Positions 34,783 through 44,316 of a stretch of 64,000 bases of DNA are shown in pieces. The notes beneath the pieces were generated by a model. That model saw nothing but the letters and a program-made list of their open reading frames with translations. It had not been told where the DNA came from and ran no database searches. Source of the stretch: Bacillus sp. B-jedd (GTDB lineage: Bacteria; Bacillota; Bacilli; Bacillales; Cytobacillaceae); NCBI RefSeq assembly GCF_000821085.1, contig NZ_CCXR01000001.1, positions 248,001 to 312,000 of the forward strand, given 5' to 3'. Positions within the stretch are counted from its first letter, which is position 1, and each line of letters begins with the position of its first letter. Both the position numbers and the translations under genes were made by a program.

Positions 34783-34870
34783 GCAAAAAGGCATCAGGTT
34801 TGCGGAAAATCCATATGGAGCAGGGAAGCGACTTAGCAAATAGTGAATCATATTTTGCTTAGACGAACGG

Positions 34871-34943
34871 TATCATCGATTTTTAAGAAATATAATCGAT
34901 TTTTTAAATATATCATCGATTATTTCCGGATATCGATTCTATC
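34871..34943. repeat. 20-bp repeat array with four phased ATCGAT motifs
   Basis: Units begin at 34871, 34891, 34911 and 34931: TATCATCGATTTTTAAGAAA, TATAATCGATTTTTTAAATA, TATCATCGATTATTTCCGGA and a partial TATCGATTCTATC. The ATCGAT cores start at 34875, 34895, 34915 and 34932. The near two-turn spacing places them on one face of the helix. It lies between the namZ terminator and a 44-codon peptide gene. Confidence 0.7.
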
Positions 34944-35030
34944 TTAATATTCAGGAAACAAATAACCAATTCGCTCCGCATACGAAAGGCCATTTTTGCA
35001 AAAATAAAGGAGAAAAGGAGGCAATTTCAA

Positions 35031-35165
35031 ATGAAAAAGAATGACCAAAACAATACGGATAAAACAAGGCAGGAGAAAAAAGGCGCACAGGACAAAAAGG
35101 GCGCCGAAAACGCTCGCCAGGACGGATTTCGTTATGATTATGATGACTCCTCGAACGTCCGATAA
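35031..35165 (+). CDS. 44-residue hydrophilic peptide, unknown
   Basis: A short frame with a very strong ribosome binding site (AGGAG, then AAAGGAGG about nine bases before ATG 35031). The peptide is highly charged and free of hydrophobic stretches: it starts MKKNDQNNTDKTRQEKKGAQ and ends YDYDDSSNVR. This composition is like that of small spore-associated proteins of Bacillus, but no family was recognised. The selO gene follows after 68 bases. Confidence 0.55.
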   Translation: MKKNDQNNTDKTRQEKKGAQDKKGAENARQDGFRYDYDDSSNVR

Positions 35166-35233
35166 AGCGTTGTGATGCGTCCCGCACTAAGGAAAGGGGT
35201 ATAATAAGCGAAAACGCTTGAAAAGGAGCTCCC

Positions 35234-36694
35234 ATGGCAAAAGTTATTGGCTGGAATTTTGATAATAGTTATACCCAATTGCCTGACGTCTTTTATACAT
35301 TGCAAAACCCGAAGCCGGTCAGCGCTCCTAGGCTGGCGGTTTTCAATAGTCCGCTAGCGGAGCGGCTTGGCTTGAACCCGGATGCACTGAAAAGTGAAGA
35401 TGGCATCGCCGTACTCGCCGGAAACCAGGTCCCGGAAGGTGCTTCACCGCTTGCCCAGGCGTATGCAGGCCACCAGTTCGGCCATTTCACGATGCTTGGC
35501 GACGGACGCGCAGTGCTTCTCGGCGAACAAATCACCCCTCAAGGGGAAAGGCTGGACATCCAACTCAAAGGACCGGGCAGGACGCCATATTCCCGCGGCG
35601 GAGATGGACGCGCGGCTTTGGGCCCGATGCTCAGGGAATATATCATCAGTGAAGCGATGCACGCGCTCGGCATCCCGACGACCCGGAGCCTCGCAGTCGT
35701 GGAAACCGGTGAGCCGGTCTACCGCGAGACTGAACTGCCAGGGGCGATTCTCACCCGGGTTGCCGCAAGCCACCTCCGGGTCGGGACGTTCCAATATGCC
35801 TCAGGCAGGGATGAAGTTGAAAATCTGCGGGCGCTCGCTGATTATGCAATCCAGCGGCACTATCCTGATATCGAGTCTCATGAAGACAAATATTTATCGC
35901 TGTTGAAGGAAGTCATCCAGAGGCAGGCGAGCCTGATTGCAAAGTGGCAGCTTGTCGGGTTTATTCACGGTGTCATGAATACCGACAATATGACGATCAG
36001 CGGGGAAACGATTGATTATGGCCCATGCGCGTTCATGGATACGTATGATCCGGCGACCGTGTTCAGTTCGATTGACCGGGAAGGCCGATATGCTTACGGC
36101 AACCAGCCGTATATCGGCGTCTGGAACCTTGCTCGTTTCGCTGAATCACTTCTCCCTCTGCTTCATGATAATATGGATGAGGCATTGAAAATAGCGAATG
36201 AAGCGATTGGCGGTTTTGCAAAGCTGTTTCAGAGGAATTGGCATGACGGCATGAGTGCAAAACTAGGCTTGTTCAATGAGGAACCGGAGGACGAGGCCCT
36301 GATTGAGGACCTTCTCGCGATGATGGAAAAATACCGCGCCGATTATACGAACACATTCCGGGCATTAACGTTTGATAAGCCTGAAGAGACAGCCCTAGAC
36401 GGAAAAGAAGGATTTGCTGAATGGCTTGAACGGTGGGAGGCCAGGCTCGGCAGGCAAAACGAACCTCCTGAAAAATCCCGGCAATTGATGAGGCAAAGCA
36501 ATCCGGCCGTTATCCCAAGGAACCACCGGGTCGAGGAAGCGCTCGAAGCCGCCGTCACAAACGGCGATTACAGCGTCTTGGGAAAATTGCTTCACGTGCT
36601 CGCTGACCCTTACGCCTACACCACCGAACAGGAAGAATACTGCGTAGTGCCAGCGCTGTCGGGCAGACCATACAGGACATTTTGCGGGACATAA
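35234..36694 (+). CDS. selO: Protein AMPylase SelO (YdiU family)
   Basis: 486 residues, the expected length. SelO is a pseudokinase that binds ATP in flipped orientation and transfers AMP to Ser, Thr or Tyr of proteins in redox stress. Visible marks: [20 protein letters not shown], the ATP-binding lysine in [20 protein letters not shown], the catalytic segment [20 protein letters not shown] with YGPCAFMD, and the C-terminal PYRTFCGT, whose Cys matches the position of selenocysteine in animal SelO. ATG 35234 follows AAGGAG. A TATAAT is present at about 35201. Monocistronic with its own terminator. Confidence 0.95.
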   Translation: MAKVIGWNFDNSYTQLPDVFYTLQNPKPVSAPRLAVFNSPLAERLGLNPDALKSEDGIAVLAGNQVPEGASPLAQAYAGHQFGHFTMLGDGRAVLLGEQITPQGERLDIQLKGPGRTPYSRGGDGRAALGPMLREYIISEAMHALGIPTTRSLAVVETGEPVYRETELPGAILTRVAASHLRVGTFQYASGRDEVENLRALADYAIQRHYPDIESHEDKYLSLLKEVIQRQASLIAKWQLVGFIHGVMNTDNMTISGETIDYGPCAFMDTYDPATVFSSIDREGRYAYGNQPYIGVWNLARFAESLLPLLHDNMDEALKIANEAIGGFAKLFQRNWHDGMSAKLGLFNEEPEDEALIEDLLAMMEKYRADYTNTFRALTFDKPEETALDGKEGFAEWLERWEARLGRQNEPPEKSRQLMRQSNPAVIPRNHRVEEALEAAVTNGDYSVLGKLLHVLADPYAYTTEQEEYCVVPALSGRPYRTFCGT

Positions 36695-36701
36695 TAAAAT
36701 G

Positions 36702-36743
36702 AAAGACGAACAGGTCCATGCTGCGGGCCTGTTCGTCTTTTTG
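36702..36743. terminator. Bidirectional terminator between selO and the DUF4179 gene
   Basis: AAAGACGAACAGG (36702-36714) pairs with CCTGTTCGTCTTT (36728-36740). Confidence 0.8.
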
Positions 36744-36752
36744 CAAAAAGTA

Positions 36753-38123
36753 CTATTTCAGCTTCAAATCAATTTCAAGTTCTGGAAACAGGATATAGGA
36801 AGTATCCCATAATACAAATTCCACCTCATCTGGATTTTCCACCTTTGGATAGACCACCTCAACGTAGCCGTCTTTTTCCCTGAAGGAACTTGCGGTCAGC
36901 CATTGAGTTTTTTCGCGGTCCGCAATGACTGGGAATTTAGGTACGACAGGGTTTAGGGCCATATCATAAGTGACCACTGTCTTTTCCTGATCGGTTTTAA
37001 TCGCTACGGCCTTAATATCGGACTTACCCTCCAATACGGTTCCCGCCTTGAAAGGAGTATAATATTCATCCGCCATAATTCCTGATTTATCGGCTGTTTC
37101 TTCTCCTTTAAAAGTGAAAATATATGGAACGATCTTATATGAATAGCTGTTTGTTTCTCTAGGGATATCTATTTGTTCGTTTAAGGTTAGGTCGGAAGGC
37201 AACAGGCCACTATACACATTATCCTTGTTACTGCTTCGACCATGCATTTTTATAATATGTGTGAAACCATTATTTCCAGGAGCAACTATTGAGAACTCTA
37301 GAAAACTATACTTTGGCATTTCCTTTTCCAATTTGACTTGTGTAGTAGTGCGGAGCTGTAAATTCGTAGGAGTTAATTCCGCATGGTTGACGGAAAAAGA
37401 ATTGCCGTTTTTGTCGTTTTTTTCAGGGGTGTCGGAGACAGCGATATACTCCTCTTCCTTTTTTAACTTAAATTTGAAATCCCAATTTCCCTGTATCCCA
37501 TTAATGGAATCGATACGAAGCTCGAGCTCGGGGTTGGAGGGGATGCCCTTTGTGGCATCAAATGTCATGACCCACCCTTTTTCAATGACATCCTTTGTTG
37601 GCATACCGCTGTAGCCGGAGGGGCCTTTCGATAATCCATCGACCAAGAGCATCGTGGAGATATCAGTCTTTTCCAATGTTTTTGCTTTAAGGTCTGCGTT
37701 CTCTGCAAACTCAAGGCGATACGAAAGGGCCAATTGCTTGTTATCGAGGTAGCCCTTTTCCAAAAAGACCTTAATCCCCTGATCCTCTGCAACAAGTAAT
37801 AAGTCTTTTGTCCGTCCCTCCATGGCCATTCTTTTTAAACCTTCATCCAGTGAGGCTTGGTAAAAAATACTATCTTCGTAAGGTATGATTTTCTCAGATT
37901 GTCCAGTTAATGAATTTCTGTCATAAGATGAAATCAAAAGAGTCCCAATTGCCAGGATAAAAACTGCGGCAATGCTTGCTAATGCGTTTTGCTTATTCAT
38001 AAAAGAACGTTTTCTTTGGTTTTTTCCAATTTCGATCGCAGCCTCGACCGTGGCGTTAAGCTTATATTCCGGAACAGGAATACTGTCAACCATCCGCTTA
38101 ACATCTAGGTGAAGTTTTTCCAT
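36753..38123 (-). CDS. DUF4179 transmembrane anti-sigma factor
   Basis: 456 residues. The cytoplasmic N-terminus (about 45 residues) holds no Cys/His zinc motif. One membrane helix spans about 46-66, and about 390 outward-facing residues resemble DUF4179/DUF5643. The gene overlaps the end of the preceding ECF sigma gene by 26 bases, the usual arrangement for a membrane anti-sigma that holds its sigma factor until a signal releases it. The ATG at 38123 is preferred because GGAGGGG lies 6 bases upstream; an in-frame ATG 15 bases earlier lies before that site. Compare the fused version at 12195-14261. Confidence 0.8.
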   Translation of the reverse strand: MEKLHLDVKRMVDSIPVPEYKLNATVEAAIEIGKNQRKRSFMNKQNALASIAAVFILAIGTLLISSYDRNSLTGQSEKIIPYEDSIFYQASLDEGLKRMAMEGRTKDLLLVAEDQGIKVFLEKGYLDNKQLALSYRLEFAENADLKAKTLEKTDISTMLLVDGLSKGPSGYSGMPTKDVIEKGWVMTFDATKGIPSNPELELRIDSINGIQGNWDFKFKLKKEEEYIAVSDTPEKNDKNGNSFSVNHAELTPTNLQLRTTTQVKLEKEMPKYSFLEFSIVAPGNNGFTHIIKMHGRSSNKDNVYSGLLPSDLTLNEQIDIPRETNSYSYKIVPYIFTFKGEETADKSGIMADEYYTPFKAGTVLEGKSDIKAVAIKTDQEKTVVTYDMALNPVVPKFPVIADREKTQWLTASSFREKDGYVEVVYPKVENPDEVEFVLWDTSYILFPELEIDLKLK

Positions 38124-38643
38124 ATGAATCCCCTCCATTCCCGAGTTTCTCCTTGACGATTTGCAGTGTCCGGTGCAATTGCGATTTAATGGTCCCTTCG
38201 GGTTTGTCCATTATTCCGGCAATTTCCGGTATCGAATAGCCATGATAGAATCTCAGGAGCAGCAATGTTTTTTGCTGGGGCTTTAATTTTTCAAAAATTA
38301 ATTTTATATCCATTGCCACAATAGTGTTGTTTTCTTTGTCATTACCGGGATTAAACCAGTCGACTTCCAAATAGACAACATCCTTTGCCTTTCGCAAATG
38401 GTCTAGGGCAGTATGAATTAAAATTCTCGTCATCCATGTCGAAAAGTAGTTTATTTCGTTTAGCTTATCAAAAGAACGATAGCCTTTTATTATTGCATCC
38501 TGGACGATATCCAGGGCATCCTGCTCGTTTTTTACATAAGAATAGGCCACGCGGTAGAGCTTTGCCTGTTCCTTTTTAATCAAGTCTTCAAAGGAAGGTT
38601 TCTCTTCATCTGTCTTTCTGTGAAAAGCTTTGAAAATGGACAT
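38098..38643 (-). CDS. ECF RNA polymerase sigma factor
   Basis: 181 residues. Region 2: LYRVAYSYVKNEQDALDIVQ, then YFSTWMTRILIHTALDHLRK. Region 4: LKPQQKTLLLLRFYHGYSIP followed by EIAGIMDKPEGTIKSQLHR. It lacks a domain between, as expected for ECF factors. ATG 38643 has GGGAGG at good spacing; the longer open frame upstream has none. It is co-transcribed with its DUF4179 anti-sigma partner. Confidence 0.9.
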   Translation of the reverse strand: MSIFKAFHRKTDEEKPSFEDLIKKEQAKLYRVAYSYVKNEQDALDIVQDAIIKGYRSFDKLNEINYFSTWMTRILIHTALDHLRKAKDVVYLEVDWFNPGNDKENNTIVAMDIKLIFEKLKPQQKTLLLLRFYHGYSIPEIAGIMDKPEGTIKSQLHRTLQIVKEKLGNGGDSYGKTSPRC

Positions 38644-38720
38644 GGGACACCTCCCTCTACATGTAATAAATGGTAGCATATTTTTGTTTGGTCCGGACCA
38701 GAACAAATGACTACTAGTTA

Positions 38721-38747
38721 GACCTTCTCCGACATGGAACCGTTCCA
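38721..38747 (-). promoter_or_regulatory. Candidate ECF-type promoter of the sigma operon
   Basis: On the minus strand, GGAAC (38747-38743), 16 bases, then AGGTCT (38726-38721). ECF promoters have a GGAAC or GAAAC -35 and a GTC-containing -10, so this could be autoregulatory. The -35 lies within the near-palindrome TGGAACCGTTCCA. Confidence 0.4.
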
Positions 38748-38850
38748 TTTATTTTCCAAGAAAAAGAGAGAACTTCAAAAGGTTGCTATTTTTGATGGAA
38801 TATAATAGATTAACAACAAAAGTTTGTGGGATGGAAAGCCGGGGGAATGG

Positions 38851-39465
38851 ATGGAAGCGTTGGTTCATGGGATGATTTTGGCGTTTGGCCTTATTTTGCC
38901 GCTTGGGGTACAGAATGTGTTCGTGTTCAACCAGGGGGCTGTTCATAAAAGATTTTCGGGGGCATTCCCAGCGGTTGTGACGGCGGGAATCTGTGACACG
39001 CTGTTAATTTCTCTGGCGGTCGCCGGCGTGTCTGTCATTGTCCTGAATTTCGAATGGCTGAGGAATTTGCTATTCCTTGTCGGTTTTATTTTTCTCGCCT
39101 ATATGGGGTGGGCGATATGGAAATCGGCCGCTCAAAGTGTAAACAATGCGCGGCAAGAGCTTTTTTCTGCCAAAAGGCAGATCGTGTTCGCCGCGTCTGT
39201 TTCGCTTCTGAATCCCCATGCCATTCTGGATACGATCGGGGTCATCGGGACAGCGTCGCTTGTGTATACGGGAATTGAAAAGTGGGTTTTCGCCATGGCC
39301 TGTATCATTGTGTCGTGGATTTGGTTTTTCTCTTTGGCGCTCGCAGGAAGAAAAGCAGGCGAGCTGGATAAGAAAGGGAGCTTCCTGAAAAGGCTGAACC
39401 AGGCGTCCGCGCTGATTGTCTGGGGAATGGCCCTGTATATGGGCTACCTCGCGTTGTCCTTTTAG
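38851..39465 (+). CDS. LysE/ArgO family amino acid exporter
   Basis: 204 residues with six membrane helices. The family marks are the N-terminal HGMILAFGLILPLGVQNVFV and the middle segment SVSLLNPHAILDTIGVIG, which contains the conserved Asn-Pro-His. LysE and ArgO export lysine, arginine and related basic amino acids. ATG 38851 follows GGGGG at short spacing; GTG 38824 has no site. It is divergent from the ECF sigma operon. Confidence 0.85.
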   Translation: MEALVHGMILAFGLILPLGVQNVFVFNQGAVHKRFSGAFPAVVTAGICDTLLISLAVAGVSVIVLNFEWLRNLLFLVGFIFLAYMGWAIWKSAAQSVNNARQELFSAKRQIVFAASVSLLNPHAILDTIGVIGTASLVYTGIEKWVFAMACIIVSWIWFFSLALAGRKAGELDKKGSFLKRLNQASALIVWGMALYMGYLALSF

Positions 39466-39506
39466 GACCGCTCGCCCGAACCTTACATATACTAATAGAA
39501 ATGTTT

Positions 39507-39541
39507 AAGAGCCTTCCGTTTTCAAAAAGGCTCTTTTCTTT
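39507..39541 (+). terminator. Intrinsic terminator after the LysE-like gene
   Basis: AAGAGCCTT (39507-39515) pairs with AAGGCTCTT (39527-39535), then TTCTTTT. Confidence 0.75.
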
Positions 39542-39590
39542 TGCAGGAAATGCCTTTGTTTTAAAAAAACTGTAAAAAATAGAAAGAAGA

Positions 39591-39618
39591 TTGAATTTTC
39601 CCCCCCCTCATGTATAAT
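39591..39618 (+). promoter_or_regulatory. Sigma-A promoter of potABCD
   Basis: TTGAAT (39591-39596), 16-base spacer, TATAAT (39613-39618). The leader contains a hairpin with arms GATTTGG and CCAAATC near 39655-39679. Confidence 0.6.
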
Positions 39619-39714
39619 TGTTCCGAATGTAGTAAATGTCGAAAAACCTCATGATTTGGTTGATGGTGGCCAAATCGGTTTCGAATAAAGTAAGAAAGTT
39701 AAAGGAGGCGGCCA

Positions 39715-40818
39715 ATGAATAATTCAGTGATTATTCAATTTGACAATGTAACGAAGCAATATGACAACGATCGTCCCGTGTTGGACAATGTCAGTTTTGA
39801 AATCGAGCGGGGTAAATTTTATACTTTGCTTGGCCCGTCTGGTTGTGGAAAGACAACGATCCTTCGGCTGATTGCCGGCTTTACAGAAGCCACCTCCGGG
39901 GATATTTTTTTTAACGGAAAAAGGATCAATAATCTTCCGGCCAATAAGCGCCAGATGAATACGGTGTTTCAGGATTATGCTTTGTTCCCGCACTTGAATG
40001 TGTTTGAAAATGTTGCTTTCGGGTTGCGGATCAAGAAAATGAAAGAAACCGATATTAAAGCGAAAGTAAAGGAAGCTTTGCAATTTGTGAACCTTGCGGG
40101 GTATGAAAACAGGGAAATCACGGAAATGTCCGGCGGGCAGCGGCAGCGTGTTGCGATTGCGCGTGCGATTGTCAACGAGCCGGAGGTTATCCTTCTTGAC
40201 GAGCCGCTATCAGCCCTCGACTTGAAACTGCGGACGGAGATGCAGTATGAATTGCGCGAATTGCAGCGCCGCCTTGGCATCACGTTCATCTTTGTTACGC
40301 ATGACCAGGAGGAAGCGCTAGCCATGTCGGATGAAATCTTTGTCATCAATGAAGGGAAAATCCAGCAGAGCGGAACACCAACCGATATTTACGATGAACC
40401 AATCAATAAATTTGTCGCTGACTTCATCGGAGAATCGAATATAGTGAACGGGACAATGATTGAGGACTATCTGGTTGAATTCACCGGCAAGAAATTTGAG
40501 TGTGTCGACCAGGGCTTCAACCCGAATGAACCGGTTGAGATCGTCATCCGCCCGGAGGATTTGGAAATCACTTCGCTTGAAAAAGGAAAACTTCAGGTCC
40601 AGGTTGATTCGCAGCTTTTCCGCGGCGTTCACTATGAGCTGAGCTGCTATGACAAGGATGGGAACGAGTGGCTCGTCCATTCAACGAAAAAAGCGGCCGT
40701 TGGTGATCAAATCGGACTGTACTTCGAGCCGGAGGCCATCCACGTCATGCGCCTTGGCGAGACTGAGGAAGAGTTTGACCGGCGCCTTGAGTCTTATAAG
40801 GACGGGGACGGCGAATGA
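39715..40818 (+). CDS. potA: Spermidine/putrescine ABC transporter ATPase PotA
   Basis: 367 residues. Walker [10 protein letters not shown] at 40-48, signature [14 protein letters not shown], Walker [17 protein letters not shown], switch [10 protein letters not shown], and a C-terminal TOBE-type regulatory domain from about residue 240. This is the energising subunit of the polyamine importer. ATG 39715 follows AAAGGAGG. It overlaps potB by four bases (ATGA), so the four pot genes form one tightly coupled operon. Confidence 0.93.
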   Translation: MNNSVIIQFDNVTKQYDNDRPVLDNVSFEIERGKFYTLLGPSGCGKTTILRLIAGFTEATSGDIFFNGKRINNLPANKRQMNTVFQDYALFPHLNVFENVAFGLRIKKMKETDIKAKVKEALQFVNLAGYENREITEMSGGQRQRVAIARAIVNEPEVILLDEPLSALDLKLRTEMQYELRELQRRLGITFIFVTHDQEEALAMSDEIFVINEGKIQQSGTPTDIYDEPINKFVADFIGESNIVNGTMIEDYLVEFTGKKFECVDQGFNPNEPVEIVIRPEDLEITSLEKGKLQVQVDSQLFRGVHYELSCYDKDGNEWLVHSTKKAAVGDQIGLYFEPEAIHVMRLGETEEEFDRRLESYKDGDGE

Positions 40819-41627
40819 ACCGGAATCTGACCCGCCAGTTATACATGCTCCCATACACGCTCTGGATGATTTTCTTTGTCATCGCGCCAATTTTGCTCGT
40901 CGTCTATTACTCATTTTTGAATATTGATGGGCAGTTTTCTCTTGAGAACTACCATAAGTTCTTTACGCCTGTTTATATGAAGATGGTGTTCAGTTCTTTC
41001 TGGTATGCGTTTCTGATTACGCTGTTTTCCTTGCTAGTCGCCTACCCGACTGCGATGCTTTTGACCAAAACGAAGCATAAACAGCTTTGGCTGCTGCTGA
41101 TCATCGTTCCGTCCTGGATCAACCTTCTCCTCAAGGCATACGCGTTCCTCGGTATTTTCGGAACTTACGGTGCCGCGAACCAGTTTCTTGAGGCGATTGG
41201 AATTGGGACGAAGCAGATTCTCTTTACCGATTTTAGCTTTGTGTTCGTCTCGGTCTATATTTTCATTCCGTTTATGATTTTGCCAATCTTTAACTCACTG
41301 AATGAATTGAACCCGGCGTTAATTGATGCCGCCAATGACTTAGGCGCATCTAAGTGGACAACGTTCAGCCGTGTGATTTTTCCGCTTACGATTGAAGGGG
41401 TAAAATCGGGCTGTCAGGTTGTCTTCATCCCGGCGCTTTCCCTGTTCATGCTGACAAGGTTGATCGCCGGCAACAGGGTCATCACGCTTGGAACAGCGAT
41501 TGAGCAGAACTTCCTCGTCACCCAGGACTGGGGAATGGGCTCGACGATCGCGGTATTTTTGATTCTGGCGATGTTCATTATTATGGCGCTGACTGGAATC
41601 CGGAAGCGGGGTGTGCTGCGTGGATAA
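40815..41627 (+). CDS. potB: Spermidine/putrescine ABC transporter permease PotB
   Basis: 270 residues with six membrane helices. The permease-ATPase contact loop is [20 protein letters not shown] (EAA motif). Order and tight overlap within potABCD define it as the first permease. It starts inside the last codons of potA (ATGA overlap) and ends within the start of potC. Confidence 0.92.
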   Translation: MNRNLTRQLYMLPYTLWMIFFVIAPILLVVYYSFLNIDGQFSLENYHKFFTPVYMKMVFSSFWYAFLITLFSLLVAYPTAMLLTKTKHKQLWLLLIIVPSWINLLLKAYAFLGIFGTYGAANQFLEAIGIGTKQILFTDFSFVFVSVYIFIPFMILPIFNSLNELNPALIDAANDLGASKWTTFSRVIFPLTIEGVKSGCQVVFIPALSLFMLTRLIAGNRVITLGTAIEQNFLVTQDWGMGSTIAVFLILAMFIIMALTGIRKRGVLRG

Positions 41628-42423
41628 AAAATTATCCCCTGTTTCAAAACTGTTTTTGATACTCGTTTTCTTTATTTTATATTCACCGATCTTCTTCCTG
41701 ATTTTTTACTCGTTCAACAGCGGCGGGAAGATGTTCGATTTTGAAAGCTTTACCCTCGATTGGTACAAAGAGCTTTTCCATGATACGAGACTGTTGATTA
41801 TCGTTCTGAATACACTCGTTGTCGCGCTGCTGTCGGCATTGATCGCGACGATTATCGGCGTGATTGGCGCGCTGGGCATCCACTCGATGCGAAAAAGGAC
41901 GTCGAAAAATACGATTCTGTCGTTGAACAATGTCCTGATTGTCAGCCCCGATGTCATCATCGGTGCGTCATTCCTGATTTTGTTTACCGTTTCAGGCTAT
42001 AAGCTTGGGTTTTACTCGGTCCTTCTGTCGCATATCGCATTCAGTGTCCCGATTGTCGTTCTGATGGTGCTCCCGAAATTATCGGAAATGAGCCCTACAT
42101 TAGTCGACGTCGCAAGGGACCTTGGAGCGAACAGCTGGGACGTGTTGACAAAGGTTATTTTGCCGTATTTGACGCCAGGGATCATGGCAGGCTTTTTCAT
42201 GGCGCTGACGTATTCACTAGATGATTTCGCGGTGACTTTCTTTGTCACCGGGAATGGCTTCAGCACGCTGTCAGTTGAGATTTACTCATTGGCTCGACGC
42301 GGTGTTTCCCTGAATATCAATGCCCTGTCGACACTGCTGTTCCTGTTCACAACCATTCTTGTCGTTGTATATTACTTTATTACACAACGCCAGAAACCTG
42401 CCGGAATGGGGGTTAGAAAATGA
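41620..42423 (+). CDS. potC: Spermidine/putrescine ABC transporter permease PotC
   Basis: 267 residues with six membrane helices. EAA loop: TLVDVARDLGANSWDVLTKV. GTG 41620 is preferred because GCGGGGTG lies upstream; it overlaps the potB end by 8 bases. A GTG at 41611 is possible but would begin with Cys-Cys in front of the first helix. potD follows with a four-base overlap. Confidence 0.92.
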   Translation: MDKKLSPVSKLFLILVFFILYSPIFFLIFYSFNSGGKMFDFESFTLDWYKELFHDTRLLIIVLNTLVVALLSALIATIIGVIGALGIHSMRKRTSKNTILSLNNVLIVSPDVIIGASFLILFTVSGYKLGFYSVLLSHIAFSVPIVVLMVLPKLSEMSPTLVDVARDLGANSWDVLTKVILPYLTPGIMAGFFMALTYSLDDFAVTFFVTGNGFSTLSVEIYSLARRGVSLNINALSTLLFLFTTILVVVYYFITQRQKPAGMGVRK

Positions 42424-43493
42424 AGCAGCTTATGCGACTGTTTCTCACCATCGTTCTTGCCTCGGCCGTACTGCTCGGGATTATTGCAAAATTGAATGAT
42501 ACAAAAGGCTATTCCGGCAGTAGTACATTGACGGTTTACAACTGGGGAGATTATATTGATCCGGATCTCATCAAGCGTTTTGAAAAGGAAACGGGCATCA
42601 GCGTCGTCTATGAGACCTTCGATTCCAATGAAGCGATGATGACAAAGATCAAGCAGGGCGGGACCGGCTACGATATCGCGGTTCCATCGGAATACATGAT
42701 TGATAAGATGCGCCAGGAGAAGCTGCTCCTTCCTCTTGATCATTCAAAACTCCCGAATCTGAAAAATATCGATCCGCGTTTTATGGATTTGCCGTTCGAC
42801 CCTGAAAATAAATATTCCGTCCCGTATTTCTGGGGGACAGTCGGGATCGTCTATAACCCGAAAATGCTCCATAATAAAGAAATCACAGGCTGGAATGATC
42901 TTTGGGATCCAGATTTGAAAAATGAAATTTTGATGGTTGATGGCGCCCGCGAAGTCATCGGGATGGGTCTGAACAGCCTAGGCTACTCGCTGAATGATAC
43001 GAATAAAAGCCATTTGCGCGAGGCAAAAAAGAAACTTGATACGCTGACGCCGAATATTAAAGCAATTGTCGGCGATGAAATCAAAATGCTGATGGCGAAT
43101 GAGGAAGCCTCCATCGGCCTTGTCTGGTCAGGCGACGCGGCTGATATCATGTCAGAAAATGAAGATCTCGATTATGTTGTGCCGATTGAAGGCTCGAATT
43201 TATGGTTCGATAACATGGTCATTCCGAAAACCGCGAAAAATACGGAAGCCGCGCATCAGTTCATCAACTTTATGCTCGATCCGGAAATTGCCGCCCAAAA
43301 TACAGAATGGGTCTGTTACTCAACGCCGAATAAAGAAGCGTTGAATTTCATGCCGGAAGAAATGACCGAAGACGAGCGCTTCTATCCGTCCGAGGAACTG
43401 ACGAAAAAGCTCGAAGTCTATAAAAACCTCGGCCAGCGTAATTTAGCGTACTACAATCAGCTGTTCCTGGAGTTTAAGATGCATAGGAAATAG
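42420..43493 (+). CDS. potD: Spermidine/putrescine-binding protein PotD
   Basis: 357 residues. The mature domain begins LTVYNWGDYIDPDLIKRFEK, the usual PotD start, and continues with YDIAVPSEYMIDKM, VPYFWGTVGIVYNPK and GLVWSGDAADIMSEN. It captures spermidine or putrescine outside the membrane for PotBC. The N-terminal hydrophobic segment (residues about 5-24) has no cysteine, so it is a membrane anchor or a cleaved signal and not a lipoprotein, unlike most Gram-positive binding proteins. The gene overlaps potC by four bases and ends at a terminator. Confidence 0.92.
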   Translation: MKQLMRLFLTIVLASAVLLGIIAKLNDTKGYSGSSTLTVYNWGDYIDPDLIKRFEKETGISVVYETFDSNEAMMTKIKQGGTGYDIAVPSEYMIDKMRQEKLLLPLDHSKLPNLKNIDPRFMDLPFDPENKYSVPYFWGTVGIVYNPKMLHNKEITGWNDLWDPDLKNEILMVDGAREVIGMGLNSLGYSLNDTNKSHLREAKKKLDTLTPNIKAIVGDEIKMLMANEEASIGLVWSGDAADIMSENEDLDYVVPIEGSNLWFDNMVIPKTAKNTEAAHQFINFMLDPEIAAQNTEWVCYSTPNKEALNFMPEEMTEDERFYPSEELTKKLEVYKNLGQRNLAYYNQLFLEFKMHRK

Positions 43494-43508
43494 GCAGGAG
43501 TTGCCTGA

Positions 43509-43560
43509 AAAAAAGCCTGTATCTTCGATTACTTAGTAATCTTTGATACAGGCTTTTTTC
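43509..43560. terminator. Bidirectional terminator after potD
   Basis: AAAAAAGCCTGTATC pairs with GATACAGGCTTTTTT, with an inner stem GATTAC/GTAATC. It also serves the convergent anti-sigma gene. Confidence 0.85.
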
Positions 43561-43593
43561 TTGTCCATGATGTAATCCATGCAGATTTGCTAT

Positions 43594-44316
43594 TCAGGTG
43601 CCGGCAATTTTTTCGCCTCTGGGCTGGCTGCTGTTGGCATCGGGTTCAACGGTGATGCCGATTTGGTCAAATGACTGTCCTTCGGCGAGATGGTAAGTCA
43701 GTATGCCGGATCCGTTTTCGTCCGGCTTGAATATCCCGCCATTTTCCCTTACGCCGTTTTTCAGCAGCCAAACCTGGTATACCTGTGAACCTTCGACACC
43801 GGGTAACCCATTAACTTGGACCACGAGGTTTTTCGTGGATCCCTTCTGGGAAATATAGGCGACGCCATTTGTGGCAGGTGTGCTTTGATCGACAGCTTTT
43901 ATTGGGATGGAGGCCACTATTTCTATCGGCATATTTTTGCCCTGGCGGTCGAGATTCTGTCCATACATGATTCCAAGTCCGATATTTGTGATCAGCAACA
44001 TGGCCACAATACAGGTGGAAACAGGGGTGAACTGGCTTTTGAGCATCATGGCAAACTTGCTTAGCCCAACTCGTAGTCCTTTCGTATTTCCTTCCGTCTC
44101 ACGGTTAAAAACGAATCCAAGCACCTCGTCTTTTAGAGATTCAGGCGCCTCGATTTCAGTATAGTCAAACGGCAAAGCATGCCAGGCCTGAATTAATTCG
44201 TTATATTCTTCCTTGCACCTGGCACAATTCTTCATATGTGATTCAAATGCCATGTGGTCGCTCTCCTTGAGCTCATTTGCTATATATTGGATTAGATAAT
44301 CACATTCCCTTCTCAT
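43594..44316 (-). CDS. Zinc-finger anti-sigma factor with RskA domain
   Basis: 240 residues. The cytoplasmic zinc anti-sigma motif uses Cys5 and HMKNCARC (His27, Cys31, Cys34). One membrane helix is at about 98-117. The extracellular part, with GVAYISQKGSTKNLVVQVNG, YQVWLLKNG and GILTYHLAEGQSFDQIGITV, matches the RskA-type C-terminal domain. It overlaps the sigma gene by four bases and would bind that sigma factor at the membrane. The end EKIAGT is short but normal for the family. Confidence 0.88.
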   Translation of the reverse strand: MRRECDYLIQYIANELKESDHMAFESHMKNCARCKEEYNELIQAWHALPFDYTEIEAPESLKDEVLGFVFNRETEGNTKGLRVGLSKFAMMLKSQFTPVSTCIVAMLLITNIGLGIMYGQNLDRQGKNMPIEIVASIPIKAVDQSTPATNGVAYISQKGSTKNLVVQVNGLPGVEGSQVYQVWLLKNGVRENGGIFKPDENGSGILTYHLAEGQSFDQIGITVEPDANSSQPRGEKIAGT

